DNA of 64,000 nt from DATFVB01 sp963714035 (lineage in GTDB: Bacteria; Acidobacteriota; Thermoanaerobaculia; UBA5066; DATFVB01). Within the stretch, counting starts at the first letter, position 1, and the number at the start of each line of letters is the position of its first letter. The translations under genes were made by a program, and so were the position numbers. The notes below the pieces were generated by a model. That model was given only the letters and a program-made list of their open reading frames with translations. It was not told where the DNA came from and did not search any database. Positions 53,752 through 61,930 of this stretch are shown here, in pieces. The stretch lies in contig OY970224.1 in the NCBI GenBank assembly GCA_963714035.1, positions 868,001-932,000 on the forward strand, written 5' to 3'.

Positions 53752-54651
53752 ATGCCCCGCCGTCCCCTCGAGATCGTCAACATCGCCGCCGTTCTCGCGC
53801 TGACCGGCATCGCCGGCCTCTGCGCCGCGGCGGGACGGCTGCCGGGATGGCCCGCCATCCTCGCCCGCTACGCGCTCATGCTCGTCTTCCTGCTCGTGGT
53901 TTCATGGCTCACGGCGCGGGAAGAGAAGCTCGGCCGCGCGCTCCGGCTCCTCGTCAACTTCTACCCGATGGCGATCATCCCGATGATCTACGAGAGCCTC
54001 GGCGTCCTGATTCCCGCGCTTCGGGGCTCGAGCCGCGACGCGTGGCTCGTCGCCGCCGACCGGGCGATCTTCCACACGGACCCGACGGTGTGGCTCGAGC
54101 GCATCGTCTGGCCGCCGTTGACCGACCTCCTCCTGCTCGCCTACTCGACGTACTACTTCTTCCCGATTTTCGTCGGCATCGCCCTCTGGAAGAAGGACCC
54201 CGCGCTCGCGCGCAAATTCATCTTCGCGCTTTCGTTCACGTTCTATCTCTCGTATGCCGGGTACTTCCTCATCCCGGCCCAGGGCCCGCGCGTCGCCCTC
54301 GCGGCGGAGCAGTCGGTCGCGCTCGAGGTGACTCCCGTTTCGCGGACGATCTCGCGGAAGCTCAACGAGCTCGAGCACACGAAGGACGACGCGTTCCCCT
54401 CGGGCCACACGATGGTGACGGTCTTCTGCCTGCTCGTCGCGTATCGCGAAACGCGGAGGCTCTTCCGGGCGTGGCTGCCGATCGCGATCCTCCTCGTCGT
54501 CTCGACGATCTACTGCCGGTTCCACTACGTCGTCGACGTCCTCGCCGGCCTCTCGCTCGCGTTCATCGCGCTCCCGCTGGGCGAGCGGCTGTACGAGGCG
54601 ATCCTGGCCGGCGTCGCGGTCCCCGCCCTGCCGCAGAACACGAAGACGTAG
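53752..54651 (+). CDS. PAP2-superfamily membrane phosphotransferase (Aur1-like)
   Basis: A 299-aa polytopic membrane protein with about six hydrophobic segments. Active-site motifs of the PAP2_3/Aur1 type: FPSGHTMVT near residue 220 and STIYCRFHYVVDVLAG near 255 (His-Tyr-x-x-Asp). The first motif typical of soluble PAP2 phosphatases (KxxxxxxRP) is absent, replaced by IPAQGPRV, as in Aur1-like enzymes. These move phospho-headgroups on lipids. ATG at 53752, with TAAAAT six bases upstream, suggests leaderless. It lies near a ceramide operon. Confidence 0.82.
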   Translation: MPRRPLEIVNIAAVLALTGIAGLCAAAGRLPGWPAILARYALMLVFLLVVSWLTAREEKLGRALRLLVNFYPMAIIPMIYESLGVLIPALRGSSRDAWLVAADRAIFHTDPTVWLERIVWPPLTDLLLLAYSTYYFFPIFVGIALWKKDPALARKFIFALSFTFYLSYAGYFLIPAQGPRVALAAEQSVALEVTPVSRTISRKLNELEHTKDDAFPSGHTMVTVFCLLVAYRETRRLFRAWLPIAILLVVSTIYCRFHYVVDVLAGLSLAFIALPLGERLYEAILAGVAVPALPQNTKT

Positions 54652-54674
54652 GCCGCTCCGCTGGCGCGGCAGTG

Positions 54675-54749
54675 AACGGTCGAAAATCCACGGTCGAAAG
54701 TCGGAAACGCTCCCGCCCGGGGACCTTCGACTCTCGACTCGCGACTCAC
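54675..54749. repeat. Heptad repeat element, locus D
   Basis: Left arm ACGGTCG-AAAATCC-ACGGTCG-AAAGTCG, GC-rich middle, right arm CCTTCGA-CTCTCGA-CTCGCGA-CTCACCC. Lies between the PAP2 and MFS genes. Confidence 0.75.
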
Positions 54750-54782
54750 CCTTCGGCACCTTTCGTGAATAATCCCCTTCGG

Positions 54783-56075
54783 ATGTCGAGACTTCGCGAA
54801 GCCCTGCGCGCTCTCCGGCACCGGAACTTCCGGCTCTTCTTCACGGGCCAGCTCATCTCGCTCATCGGCACCTGGATGCAGACGATCGCCGAGTCCTGGC
54901 TCGTCTACCGGCTCACCGGCTCGGCGGCGAAGCTCGGCATGGTGGGATTCTGCTCGCAGATTCCCGTATTCCTCATCGCGCCGATCGGCGGGGCGGCCGC
55001 CGACCAGAGCAACCGGCGCCGGACGCTCGTCTTCACGCAGAGCGCCGCGATGATCCTCGCCCTGGCCTATGCCCTGCTCACGCTGACGCATCGGATCCAG
55101 ATCTGGCAGATCTTCGTCCTCGCCGCGCTGCTCGGGGTGGTGAACGGGTTCGACATTCCGACCCGCCAGGCCTTCGTCGTCGACATGGTCGGCAAGGAAG
55201 ACCTGATGAACGCGATCGCCCTCAACTCTTCGATGTTCAACGGGGCGCGGATCGTGGGGCCGGCGATCGCGGGAATCCTCGTCGCCGCGGTCGGCGAGGG
55301 GTGGTGCTTCTTCATCAACTCGGTGAGCTACATCGCCGTGATCGCAGGGCTCCTGATGATGACCGTGCCGCACCGGGCCCTCGCGGCGGCGGCGGGCTCC
55401 CGGGCCCGCCGGATCGCCGAGGGCTTCCGATTCACCGCGACGACCGGTCCGATCGCGGGCCTGCTCCTCCTGCTCGGTCTCGTCAGCCTCGCGGGGATGC
55501 CCTACGCCGTCCTGATGCCGATCTTCGCCGACCGCGTGCTGCACGGCGGCGCGAGGACGCTCGGCGTGCTGATGAGCGCCTCGGGGGCGGGCGCTCTCGC
55601 GGGGGCCTTCACGCTCGCGCTCCGGCGGGGCGTGTCGGGCCTCGGGCGGTGGGTCGCGGCCGCGGCGGCCGGCTTCGGGACCGCGCTCATCGCGTTCTCG
55701 TTCTCCCGCACGACGTGGGTCTCGGCGGCGCTGCTCGTCCCGGTCGGATACGCGCTCATGGTCGAGATGGCGTCGTCGAACACGCTCATCCAGGCGATGG
55801 TCCCCGACGAGCTCCGCGGCCGGGTGATGGCCGTCTACTCGATGATGTTCATGGGGATGGCGCCGATCGGCGCGCTCCTCGCGGGTTTCGCCGCGCACGT
55901 TTTCGGCGCGGCCGAGACCGTCGCCGGGGGCGGTGTCCTCTGCATCCTCGGCGCCGCCGTTTTCGCGCGGAAGCTCCCGGCGCTCCGCATCGAAGGACGC
56001 CGCCTGATCCTCGCGCAGCAGGCGGTCGCGGGAGAGCCGGCGGGGGGAATCAGCGCCGAGCCGGCGAGAGAGTGA
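54783..56075 (+). CDS. MFS transporter (EntS-like family)
   Basis: A 430-aa major facilitator with about 10-12 membrane segments. ALRHRNFRLFFTGQLISLIG at the start (residues 9-28), ADQSNRRRTLVFTQ in loop 2-3 and DIPTRQAFVVDMV near 115 are hallmarks of the MFS_3/EntS branch of exporters. Substrate unknown. ATG at 54783; the AATAAT nine bases upstream could be its -10. Plus strand, same direction as the PAP2 gene, convergent with the ceramide operon. Confidence 0.85.
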   Translation: MSRLREALRALRHRNFRLFFTGQLISLIGTWMQTIAESWLVYRLTGSAAKLGMVGFCSQIPVFLIAPIGGAAADQSNRRRTLVFTQSAAMILALAYALLTLTHRIQIWQIFVLAALLGVVNGFDIPTRQAFVVDMVGKEDLMNAIALNSSMFNGARIVGPAIAGILVAAVGEGWCFFINSVSYIAVIAGLLMMTVPHRALAAAAGSRARRIAEGFRFTATTGPIAGLLLLLGLVSLAGMPYAVLMPIFADRVLHGGARTLGVLMSASGAGALAGAFTLALRRGVSGLGRWVAAAAAGFGTALIAFSFSRTTWVSAALLVPVGYALMVEMASSNTLIQAMVPDELRGRVMAVYSMMFMGMAPIGALLAGFAAHVFGAAETVAGGGVLCILGAAVFARKLPALRIEGRRLILAQQAVAGEPAGGISAEPARE

Positions 56076-56117
56076 GTTACGGGTTACGCGTTACGCGTTA
56101 CGCGTTACGCGTTACGC
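56076..56117. repeat. Tandem GTTACGC array (locus E, part 1)
   Basis: Six back-to-back 7-mers: GTTACGG then five exact GTTACGC copies, starting at the base after the MFS stop. Flanking units (GTTGAGA, GTCAAGC) continue the period with divergence. Confidence 0.9.
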
Positions 56118-56150
56118 GTTGAGAGTCAAGCGACACGGGGACTGACCGCC

Positions 56151-56223
56151 GAGTTTCGAGTCCCGGGTTTCGAGTCCCGAACCGGACTTTCGACTCGCCA
56201 CTCGCAACTCGCAACTCGCAACG
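56151..56223. repeat. Heptad repeat element (locus E, part 2)
   Basis: GAGTTTC-GAGTCCC-GGGTTTC-GAGTCCC units followed by ACTTTCG-ACTCGCC-ACTCGCA-ACTCGCA-ACTCGCA; the two halves are inverted with respect to each other and abut the bidirectional terminator. Confidence 0.85.
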
Positions 56224-56259
56224 GAAAAATCCGTCGAGCTACGGCGCGACGGATTTTTC
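56224..56259. terminator. Bidirectional terminator spanning the bcerS stop codon
   Basis: Perfect 13-bp stem GAAAAATCCGTCG/CGACGGATTTTTC with a 10-base loop that contains the stop codon of the acyltransferase gene. A-rich and T-rich flanks make it work on both strands, ending the convergent MFS and ceramide transcripts. Confidence 0.88.
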
Positions 56260-57366
56260 GTAGATCCGGTACCGCTTGTAGACCTCTCCCTCGAACATCG
56301 CGATCGGACGCTGGACCATCACGTTGTCCTCGAGGATCCAGGAGATCTCGCATTCCCGGTAGCCGCCGGAAAGCATCGCCTGGAGCGAGTGGTAGAACAT
56401 CATCGCGTCGATCCCGCGATTCCGGTGGGTCTTCTTGATGCCCAGCGTGATGAGGCGCACGATCTTCGGCCTCTTCCAGCCGAGCAGATATGCCAGGAAG
56501 CCGAAGATCTTCGGCGTGAGGAGCTTTCCCTTCAGCGGCTTCATCGCCTCGTTGTAGTCCGGGAGCGACATCATGAACGCGACCGGCTCCTGCGGCGTCT
56601 CGGCGAGCAGGACGAGGTTCTCGACGAGGAGCGGCTTCAATCGCGCGGCCATGAAGTCGATGTCGCCGTCGGTCATCGGGACGAAGCCCCAGTTCTCCTC
56701 CCACGCCGCGTTGTAGACCTCCTTCACTTTCGTCAGATCGGCCTTGAGCGTCTTCTTCCGGATCGGACGAACGCGCAGCTCCGGCTGCCGCCGCTCGAAC
56801 CCGGCCGACAGCCGCGAGAGCCGCGCGAGCGGCTTCGGCGCCAGGACGACGCGGTACGCGAGGAGGTCCTTCGCCTTCGCGAGACCCGCGTCGGCGAACA
56901 ATTTCGTGTAGTATTCGGGGTTGTAGGTCATCATCAGGACGGGCGGCGAGTCGAATCCCTCGACGAGGAGCCCGCATTCGTCGTTCGTGGTGGGGTTCAT
57001 GGGGCCGAGGATCCGCTCCATCCCGCGCTCCGCCGCCCACCGCTCGACCGCCGCGAAGAGCGCCCGGGAGACCTCCGGGTCGTCGACCGATTCGAAGAAG
57101 CCGAAGAACGCGGATCTCTCCCGATGGAAGTCGTTGTGCGCCCGATCCAGGATTCCGGCGATCCTCCCGACGTCCCGTCCGTCCCGCTCGGCCACCCAGA
57201 GCTGCATCTCGGCGTGCTCGAAAAGGGGGTTCGCGTCGGTGAAGACCTTCTTCAGGTCGTCTTCGAGCGGCGCCACCCAGTTCGGGTCGTCGCGGTAGAT
57301 CCCGTGCGGGACGGCGAGGAACCGGGAGACGCCCCGACGCTCGCGGGAGAGCGGGACGAGCTTCAA
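56239..57366 (-). CDS. bcerS: GNAT-type acyltransferase, likely bacterial ceramide synthase (bCerS)
   Basis: A 375-aa protein of the YghO/bCerS family (double GNAT fold). Family blocks: PHGIYRDDPNWVAPLEDDL (residues 20-38), FFGFFESVDDPEVS, RILGPMNPTTNDECGLLVEG, MMTYNPEYY and the acetyl-CoA-binding-like THRNRGIDAMMFY near 305. In Caulobacter the homologue N-acylates 3-ketosphinganine. Its ATG overlaps the stop of the Spt-like gene (ATGA) and it is last in the operon. The assignment rests on the family plus the two partners; acyl specificity is not visible. Confidence 0.75.
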   Translation of the reverse strand: MKLVPLSRERRGVSRFLAVPHGIYRDDPNWVAPLEDDLKKVFTDANPLFEHAEMQLWVAERDGRDVGRIAGILDRAHNDFHRERSAFFGFFESVDDPEVSRALFAAVERWAAERGMERILGPMNPTTNDECGLLVEGFDSPPVLMMTYNPEYYTKLFADAGLAKAKDLLAYRVVLAPKPLARLSRLSAGFERRQPELRVRPIRKKTLKADLTKVKEVYNAAWEENWGFVPMTDGDIDFMAARLKPLLVENLVLLAETPQEPVAFMMSLPDYNEAMKPLKGKLLTPKIFGFLAYLLGWKRPKIVRLITLGIKKTHRNRGIDAMMFYHSLQAMLSGGYRECEISWILEDNVMVQRPIAMFEGEVYKRYRIYEKSVAP

Positions 57367-58595
57367 ATGACGCGGAACTCGCGGCCGACCTTCTCGAGCG
57401 CGTCGAGCGCCCGCGACAGGTGCTCCTCCGTGTGGGTCGCCATGTAGGAGGTCCGGAGGAGCGCCCGGCCCTTCGGCGTCGCGGGCGAGACGACCGGATT
57501 GACGAAGACGCCCTCTTCCTCGAGCCGCTTGGCCATCCCGAACGCCCGCATGTCGTCGCCGACGATGATCGGGATCACCGGCGTCTCCGACGATCCGGTG
57601 TCGAAACCGAGGCCCTTCAGCCCTTCCATCATGAAGCGCGTGTTCTTCCAGAGCCGCTCGCGGCGATCGGGCTCCTTCTCGATGACGTCGACGGCCGCCG
57701 AGGCCGCGGCGACCGACGCCGGCGGCGGGGCGGCGGAGAAGATGAGCGTCCGCGCGCGGTGCTTGATGAAATGGATGAGGTCGGCGTCGCCGCAGATGAA
57801 TCCCCCGATCGAGGCGAGCGACTTCGAGAACGTCCCCATGATGAGATCGACATCGTCCTCGAGACCGAAGTGCTCCGCCGTGCCGCGGCCGAGCTTCCCG
57901 AGGACGCCGAGTCCGTGGGCGTCGTCGACCATCACGCCGGCGCCGAACCGCTGGGCCACGTCGACGATGTCGGGAAGGCTCGCGATGTCCCCCTCCATCG
58001 AAAAAACGCCGTCAACGACGATCAGCCTCCCCTTCCGTCCGCCGTCTTCCATCAGCCGCCGCAGGTCCGCGGCGTCGTTGTGGGCGAACTTCTTCGTGAT
58101 GCCGAACGAGAGGCGGGCGCCGTCGATGATGCACGCGTGGTCCTGCTTGTCGAGGTAGACGACGTCGCCCCGCTCGACCAGACACGCGATCGCGCCGAGG
58201 TTGACCTGGAAACCGGTGGAGAACGTGACCGCGGCTTCCTTCCCCATGAACCGGGCGAGCTTCTCTTCGAGCTCGAGATGGATGCCGAGCGTCCCGTTGA
58301 GGAATCGGCTCCCCGCGCACCCCGTTCCGTATCGGGCGACCGCCTGCGCGGCGGCTTCCTTGACCTTCGGATGGTTCGTGAGCCCGAGGTAGTTGTTCGA
58401 GCCGAGCATCACGAGGTTCCGTCCCTGGAACCGGACTTCGGGATCCTGGGCGGATTCGATGACGCGGAAATAGGGAAAGACGCCCGCGGCGATCAGACGA
58501 TCGGGCTCGTCGTAGCTCCGGCACTTGTCGAAGAAGGAAACCTTCCTCTTTTCATTTGCGGGCGCCATCGGCACCGGGACCGCCTGTCTTTGCAC
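57363..58595 (-). CDS. spt: Serine palmitoyltransferase-like alpha-oxoamine synthase
   Basis: PLP-dependent alpha-oxoamine synthase (410 aa). It condenses an amino acid with an acyl thioester; with these neighbours, serine plus fatty acyl-CoA/ACP giving 3-ketosphinganine is most likely. Motifs: GSNNYLGLTNHPKVKEA, GTGCAGSRFLNGT, DDAHGLGVLG and the PLP lysine in MGTFSKSLASIGGF. Glycine C-acetyltransferase (KBL) or BioF are alternatives by sequence alone. GTG at 58593-58595 with GAGGAGGG five bases upstream decides the start; a nearby ATG (58598-58600) is out of frame. Confidence 0.8.
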   Translation of the reverse strand: MQRQAVPVPMAPANEKRKVSFFDKCRSYDEPDRLIAAGVFPYFRVIESAQDPEVRFQGRNLVMLGSNNYLGLTNHPKVKEAAAQAVARYGTGCAGSRFLNGTLGIHLELEEKLARFMGKEAAVTFSTGFQVNLGAIACLVERGDVVYLDKQDHACIIDGARLSFGITKKFAHNDAADLRRLMEDGGRKGRLIVVDGVFSMEGDIASLPDIVDVAQRFGAGVMVDDAHGLGVLGKLGRGTAEHFGLEDDVDLIMGTFSKSLASIGGFICGDADLIHFIKHRARTLIFSAAPPPASVAAASAAVDVIEKEPDRRERLWKNTRFMMEGLKGLGFDTGSSETPVIPIIVGDDMRAFGMAKRLEEEGVFVNPVVSPATPKGRALLRTSYMATHTEEHLSRALDALEKVGREFRVI

Positions 58596-58672
58596 GGCAT
58601 CCCTCCTCGAACGAAGCGCCGCCCGCGCCCACCGCGGTACACGGCCCCCGACGGGGCGGAGTTTAGCAAAAT

Positions 58673-59662
58673 TTACAATTCGCCGAAAGCGCCGGGAAGC
58701 CACCCCTCGGCCATGTACCACGCGATCGTGCGCGCGATCCCCTCGCGCCACGGAGCGAGCGGTCCCACCCCCGCGTCGCGAAGGAACGGCTCCGGATCGC
58801 AGACCCACCCCGGCTGGAGGATCTCGCGAGCCTTGTCGCGGTTGAACGGCCGCGATTTCCGGGTCAGCGCCTCCCGGATCGTCTCGAACCAGCCGGCCGC
58901 GCGCAGCGCGACCTCCGGGACGGGAACGCGGCGCGCCGGCGGGCGCCGGAGAGACGAGACGAGCTCGACGAGCTCGCCCATCTCGAGAGGCGGTCCGGCC
59001 GCGAAGCCTCGCCGCCCCGAGAGCTCCGCGCGGGTCGCCGCCGCGAGGAGCACTCGGGCGAGCTCGGCCGCGCCGATCAGCTGCACGCGCCGCCGGCCGC
59101 CGGCGATGATCGGCGCCCAGCCTCGCGCGACCGTCCGAAAGAGCTGAAGGAGTCCCCGATCGCCGGGCCCGTAGACGACCGACGGCCGGACGACGCACCA
59201 GGTCCCCTTCCATCCGTCGACGACCGCCTCTTCGCCGGCGAGCTTCGAAGCGCCGTACCAGGAAACGGGCGCGGGCGCGTCACCTTCGCGGACGGGAGCG
59301 CCGCCGCGAGAGGGGCCCGCCGCGGCCTGCGACGAAACGTGGACGAAGCGCGCCGAAGGCGCCGCGAGCGAAGCGACGCCCACGAGCACGGCCGTCGCCC
59401 CGGCATTGACCGCCCGGTACTCCGCGAGATTTCGCGCCTTCGTGAGGCCGGCGACGTGCACGACGGCGTCGCATCCTTCGAGCGATGCCCCGTACGCGCC
59501 GCTCGCGAGGTCGCCCCGCACGATCTCGACTCCGGGAGGCAGGAGCCCCGGCCGGCCGGGATCGCGGACGAGCGCGCGGACCCGCCATCCTTCCGCGACG
59601 AAGAGCCCGGCCGCGTGGCTTCCGACGAAGCCCGTGGCGCCGGTGATGAAGGCCGTTTTCAA
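58673..59662 (-). CDS. cerR: Extended SDR, likely ceramide reductase (CerR)
   Basis: NAD(P)-dependent extended SDR (329 aa). Nucleotide-binding TGATGFVGSHAAGLF at residues 7-21, VHVAGLTKARN, HVSSQAAAGPS and catalytic YGASK near 138. In Caulobacter an enzyme of this class reduces the 3-keto group in ceramide synthesis. The C-terminal 100 residues resemble sterol/steroid-dehydrogenase-like SDRs (SRPFNRDKAREILQPGW). TTG start at 59660-59662, no SD. First gene of the operon, 77 bases ahead of spt. Confidence 0.75.
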   Translation of the reverse strand: MKTAFITGATGFVGSHAAGLFVAEGWRVRALVRDPGRPGLLPPGVEIVRGDLASGAYGASLEGCDAVVHVAGLTKARNLAEYRAVNAGATAVLVGVASLAAPSARFVHVSSQAAAGPSRGGAPVREGDAPAPVSWYGASKLAGEEAVVDGWKGTWCVVRPSVVYGPGDRGLLQLFRTVARGWAPIIAGGRRRVQLIGAAELARVLLAAATRAELSGRRGFAAGPPLEMGELVELVSSLRRPPARRVPVPEVALRAAGWFETIREALTRKSRPFNRDKAREILQPGWVCDPEPFLRDAGVGPLAPWREGIARTIAWYMAEGWLPGAFGEL

Positions 59663-59716
59663 GCGGGGTCAAACTATCATCGTCGGCCGCCTCGGGGACG
59701 GCGGCGGCGGCCGGCG

Positions 59717-59925
59717 AAATTCCAAATTCGAAGATCCAAATCTCAAGAGGGTCGAATCCCGAATTTCGAAATGGAGACGAGCGGGGAGAAGGACGAAGAC
59801 CCGCTGGCGGAAGCAGGCGAAGTTCCAGATTCGAAGCTGCCGCTTTCCGCGCCGGCGCTCTCCGCTCCATTTGAGACTTCGTCATCGGAATTTAAAATTT
59901 AGAATTTGGAATTTCCGGAACTGTG
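59717..59925. repeat. Heptad repeat element, AT-rich variant (locus F)
   Basis: Left arm AATTCCA-AATTCGA-AGATCCA-AATCTCA, right arm near 59889-59918 with AAAATTT-AGAATTT-GGAATTT units; the arms are reverse complements (GGAATTTGAATTT-type). It spans the divergent gap between cerR and the first CAP gene. Its AT content is sharply higher than the surrounding DNA. Confidence 0.8.
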
Positions 59926-59941
59926 GCATCCTGAAGGGCGC

Positions 59942-60913
59942 ATGAGGAACCGGCTGCTCCTCTCGACGCCGACGCTCTTCCTCTTCTGCGCCTGCGCCCT
60001 CGTCCCGGGGGAAAGCCGGCTTTCGATCGCTCTTCCGGGCCCGTCGGTTCCCGTGAGCGACGCGTGGCCCGAGGGAGCCCCGTCGGAGCCGGTCGCCGCG
60101 GCGGTCTTCCGGCGGATCAACGACGATCGCGCCCGCGAAGACCTCCCGCCGGTCGGCTGGGACTCGAAGGCGGCGGAGCTCGCGACCGGCTACACGCGCG
60201 AGCAGATCCGGGAAGGCACGATCGGCCATTTCCTGCTCGACGGACTCCCCCCGTACGCCCGCCTCTCCCGGGTCGGGGACCTCGCCGTCGGCGCGGAAAA
60301 CGCCGTGGCCTACATCGGGAGCGGCGACCGCCTCGACGAATCGCCGATGACGCTGGCGCTTCGCGCCGAGCGCGAGATGCTCGCGGAGGAGCCTCCGGCG
60401 GACGGCCACCGCCGCGCGATCCTCGACCCGGAGGCAACGCACGTCGGCGTGGGATGGTCCGCGGCGGGGAGCGACTTCCGGATGGCGGAGGAGTTCACCT
60501 CGCGGCGCTACTCCCGCCTGGACGTCTCCCCGATCGCGCGGTACGCCTCGGCGATCCGCGTCCGCGGACAGGCGCTCCCCGGGATGAACATCGCGTACGT
60601 CTCGGTCGCCCGTCAGCCGTTCCCGTCCCCGATCAGCGTGACGGAAGCGAACTCGCGGCATTCCTACGCGTATCCCGATCCGCGATACGCGCTCCTCCCC
60701 GCGGCCGACCCGTACGGCGCGGTCGGGCTCGTGAGCCGGAAGTGCCTCGTCCCCTCCCTGCACGGCCGGTTCTCGTTCGATTACGAAGTGGAAGAGCCGG
60801 GGATGTGGACGTTCGTCCTCTATTTCCACCGCAAGGGAGAGCGGCAACCGGCTCCCGGCGGCTCGTTCACGCTTCGGGTCGACGACGCTTCGCGGCGCCC
60901 CGTCGCGTCGTGA
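59942..60913 (+). CDS. Secreted CAP-domain (SCP-like) protein, copy 1
   Basis: A 323-aa exported protein. Leader LLLSTPTLFLFCACALVPG with a possible lipid-modified cysteine near residue 17. Residues about 45-180 are a CAP domain: VFRRINDDRAREDLPPVGW, GHFLLDGLPPYARLSRVG, GAENAVAYIG, DGHRRAILDPEATHVGVGW. The C-terminal 110 residues form a second domain ending GMWTFVLYFHRKG, found in both copies. GAAGG four bases before ATG at 59942. It overlaps copy 2 (GTGA). Function of bacterial CAP proteins is mostly unknown. Confidence 0.85.
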   Translation: MRNRLLLSTPTLFLFCACALVPGESRLSIALPGPSVPVSDAWPEGAPSEPVAAAVFRRINDDRAREDLPPVGWDSKAAELATGYTREQIREGTIGHFLLDGLPPYARLSRVGDLAVGAENAVAYIGSGDRLDESPMTLALRAEREMLAEEPPADGHRRAILDPEATHVGVGWSAAGSDFRMAEEFTSRRYSRLDVSPIARYASAIRVRGQALPGMNIAYVSVARQPFPSPISVTEANSRHSYAYPDPRYALLPAADPYGAVGLVSRKCLVPSLHGRFSFDYEVEEPGMWTFVLYFHRKGERQPAPGGSFTLRVDDASRRPVAS

Positions 60914-61902
60914 GCGCCCCGCGGGTCCGGTGGCGCGCCGCGGGCGCGGTCGCGGCTGCCGTGGCCGCGCTCGCCGCCTGCGCGGCTGCCGAATTCGCCG
61001 CGTGCGCGGCGAGGCCGGTTTCCCCCTCCTCTCTCCGGCTCGTCGAGCCGGATCTCTCCGCGCCTCTCGAGGATCGGTTCGCGCGGGAAGAACCGCCGCG
61101 CGATCCGGTCTCCGCCGCGCTCTTCGCGCGGATCGCTCGCGACCGGCGCGAGCACGGACTTCCGCCCGTGCTCTGGGACGAGCGCGCGGCCGCGGTCGCC
61201 CGGACGACGACGCGGCGGCAGGTCGAAGAGCGGACGAACGGGCATTTCCTGCTCGACGGCTTCCCTCCCTACGCGCGCCTCACCGCGGGCGCGGTGTTCG
61301 GCATGGGCGCGGAGAACGCGGCGGCCTTCATGTCCGACTCCGGACGGCTGCACGACACTCCGGAACGCCTGGCGCTTCGCGCCCACGACGAAATGATGAA
61401 GGAGACGCCTCCGCACGACAGTCACCGCCGCGCCGTCCTCGACGCCGCGGCGACGCACGTCGGCATCGGCTGGGCGATGGCGGGAGGAGAGTTCCGGACG
61501 GGCGTCGAGTTCACCTCGCGCGGATACGAAAGGCTCCGCGTGCGGCGGGAGCCGGGGCGCGCCTCAATCGAGGTGGACGGCGAGCCGCGGCCGGGCCTCG
61601 CCCTCCGGTACGCGACGGTCGCGCGGGAGCCGGTGCCGAAGCCGATCTCGCGGAGCGAGGCCGACGGGCGCGACTCGTACTCCTATCCGGCCGCCGAGGT
61701 CATGATCCTGCCGGAAGGAAGCCGCGAGCGCGGCGTCGGAATCCGGAGCGTGCATCGCCTCTCGACGACGGCCTCCGGATTCTTCTTCTCCTGGGACTTC
61801 GATGCGCCGGGGCTGTGGACGTTCGTCCTCTACTTCCAGCACCCGGGCGCCGAGCCGCCGCGCGCCGGGGCCTCGATCACGTTTCTGGTGGAATCCCGGT
61901 GA
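60910..61902 (+). CDS. Secreted CAP-domain (SCP-like) protein, copy 2
   Basis: A 330-aa paralogue of the preceding gene. GTG start at 60910 overlaps the upstream stop as GTGA. Signal region AAGAVAAAVAALAACAAAEF with lipobox-like LAAC. CAP domain: LFARIARDRREHGLPPVLW, GHFLLDGFPPYARLTAG, GAENAAAFMSD, DSHRRAVLDAAATHVGIGW. Shared C-terminal domain ends LWTFVLYFQHPG. The HxxR and GAEN positions are kept in both copies, so they probably arose by tandem duplication and then diverged. Confidence 0.85.
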   Translation: MSAPRVRWRAAGAVAAAVAALAACAAAEFAACAARPVSPSSLRLVEPDLSAPLEDRFAREEPPRDPVSAALFARIARDRREHGLPPVLWDERAAAVARTTTRRQVEERTNGHFLLDGFPPYARLTAGAVFGMGAENAAAFMSDSGRLHDTPERLALRAHDEMMKETPPHDSHRRAVLDAAATHVGIGWAMAGGEFRTGVEFTSRGYERLRVRREPGRASIEVDGEPRPGLALRYATVAREPVPKPISRSEADGRDSYSYPAAEVMILPEGSRERGVGIRSVHRLSTTASGFFFSWDFDAPGLWTFVLYFQHPGAEPPRAGASITFLVESR

Positions 61903-61930
61903 GGCGGGGGAAGGACCCGAAGGAGTCCGG

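Noticed and set aside
57363..59213. A 616-codon fusion of the SDR C-terminal region to the PLP enzyme
   Set aside because: The upstream part is an out-of-frame reading of cerR; the GTG with a strong SD at 58593-58595 marks the true start.
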